A stretch of DNA of 64,000 nt. Source: Flavobacteriales bacterium. Its GTDB lineage: Bacteria > Bacteroidota > Bacteroidia > Flavobacteriales_E > Vicingaceae. The position numbers and the translations under genes were made by a program. The stretch lies in NCBI GenBank assembly GCA_002401955.1, contig NVUQ01000001.1:1-64000 (forward strand), written 5' to 3'. The notes beneath the pieces are model-generated. The model was given only the letters and a program-made list of their open reading frames with translations. It was not told the origin of the DNA and searched no databases. Below are positions 63,915 through 64,000 of the stretch, piece by piece; positions within the stretch are counted from its first letter, which is position 1; every line of letters begins with the position of its first letter.

Positions 63915-64000
63915 TTTTCATTCTTAAAAGAACCGTTAATTCGCAATTTTTTATAGTTATCATCCCTGTTTCCGAAATTACTAAATTGAAGTTTAATGTG
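63908..64000 (-). CDS. 3' end of a gene cut by the window edge
   Basis: A minus-strand open frame enters from the right edge and stops with TAA at 63908-63910. Thirty residues are visible (including KLQFSNFGNRDDNYKKLRI and ending FKNENR). Composition is normal for a coding region here. Another frame that ends TAG at 63892 is also open, so the exact reading frame is not certain. The stop codon lies in the leading edge of element F, as in the cassette-like genes at 33836 and 34843. Confidence 0.45.
   Translation of the reverse strand, partial: HIKLQFSNFGNRDDNYKKLRINGSFKNENR

Overview
This AT-rich window reads as a chromosomal segment of a member of the Bacteroidota, most likely the Flavobacteriia. 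The basis is content rather than a database search. Four secreted proteins end in type IX secretion sorting domains: one gliding-type C-terminus and three PNP-type tails. There is a PorG-like outer-membrane barrel, a carboxypeptidase-regulatory-domain TonB receptor, several TAnnTTTG promoter boxes, and almost no Shine-Dalgarno sites. No rRNA operon, phage, insertion sequence, CRISPR array or replication origin was seen.

Layout. 1-500: tRNA-Asn with a terminator and a small GIY-YIG nuclease gene wedged against its 5' end. 592-5019: a PfkB/adenosine-kinase-like gene, a small sorting-tail protein, and a haem operon (hemD after a hemA-hemC fusion). 5486-8116: B12-dependent ribonucleotide reductase. 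8172-10778: an ECF sigma factor operon whose second gene looks like an anti-sigma protein joined to an outer-membrane barrel. 10965-24714: housekeeping genes (purL, a SBF-type transporter, tRNA-Leu, tig, clpP, eno, gltA, a NatAB-like ABC pair, a sigma-54 activator). 24704-33650: surface and secreted proteins, an M20 peptidase, a secreted serine hydrolase and an EamA exporter.

33650-41590 is the most accessory stretch. It holds secreted hydrolases, a private LytS/LytTR two-component pair, a papain-fold-like secreted protein, an orphan gene and a serpin-like lipoprotein. These are separated by related intergenic elements of about 80-240 bp that sit directly after stop codons and share both termini. 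A further copy lies at the right edge of the window (63718-63914), after the truncated end of another gene. The organisation resembles gene cassettes, each a gene plus a downstream recombination site, as in integron attC arrays without an integrase. This is the best candidate here for an under-described system, but it is inference.

41590-50596: a secreted PHP-type phosphoesterase-like protein, then a MarR regulator leading a fadN-fadA-fadE beta-oxidation operon with a SiaC-like gene at its end. 50666-55262: a split M16 peptidase pair, a nitronate monooxygenase-like enzyme and the PorG-like barrel. 55370-57544: cysD-cysN. 57586-60690: an HMA protein, a TonB receptor and a small Cys-rich exported protein, probably one metal-handling operon. 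60752-63712: an FG-GAP repeat protein with a sorting tail, divergent from an Nfu-type iron-sulfur carrier.

Limits: all family assignments come from reading the sequence and from memory of motifs. No alignment, structure prediction or search was run. Start codons were moved downstream where a TTG or early ATG start looked implausible.
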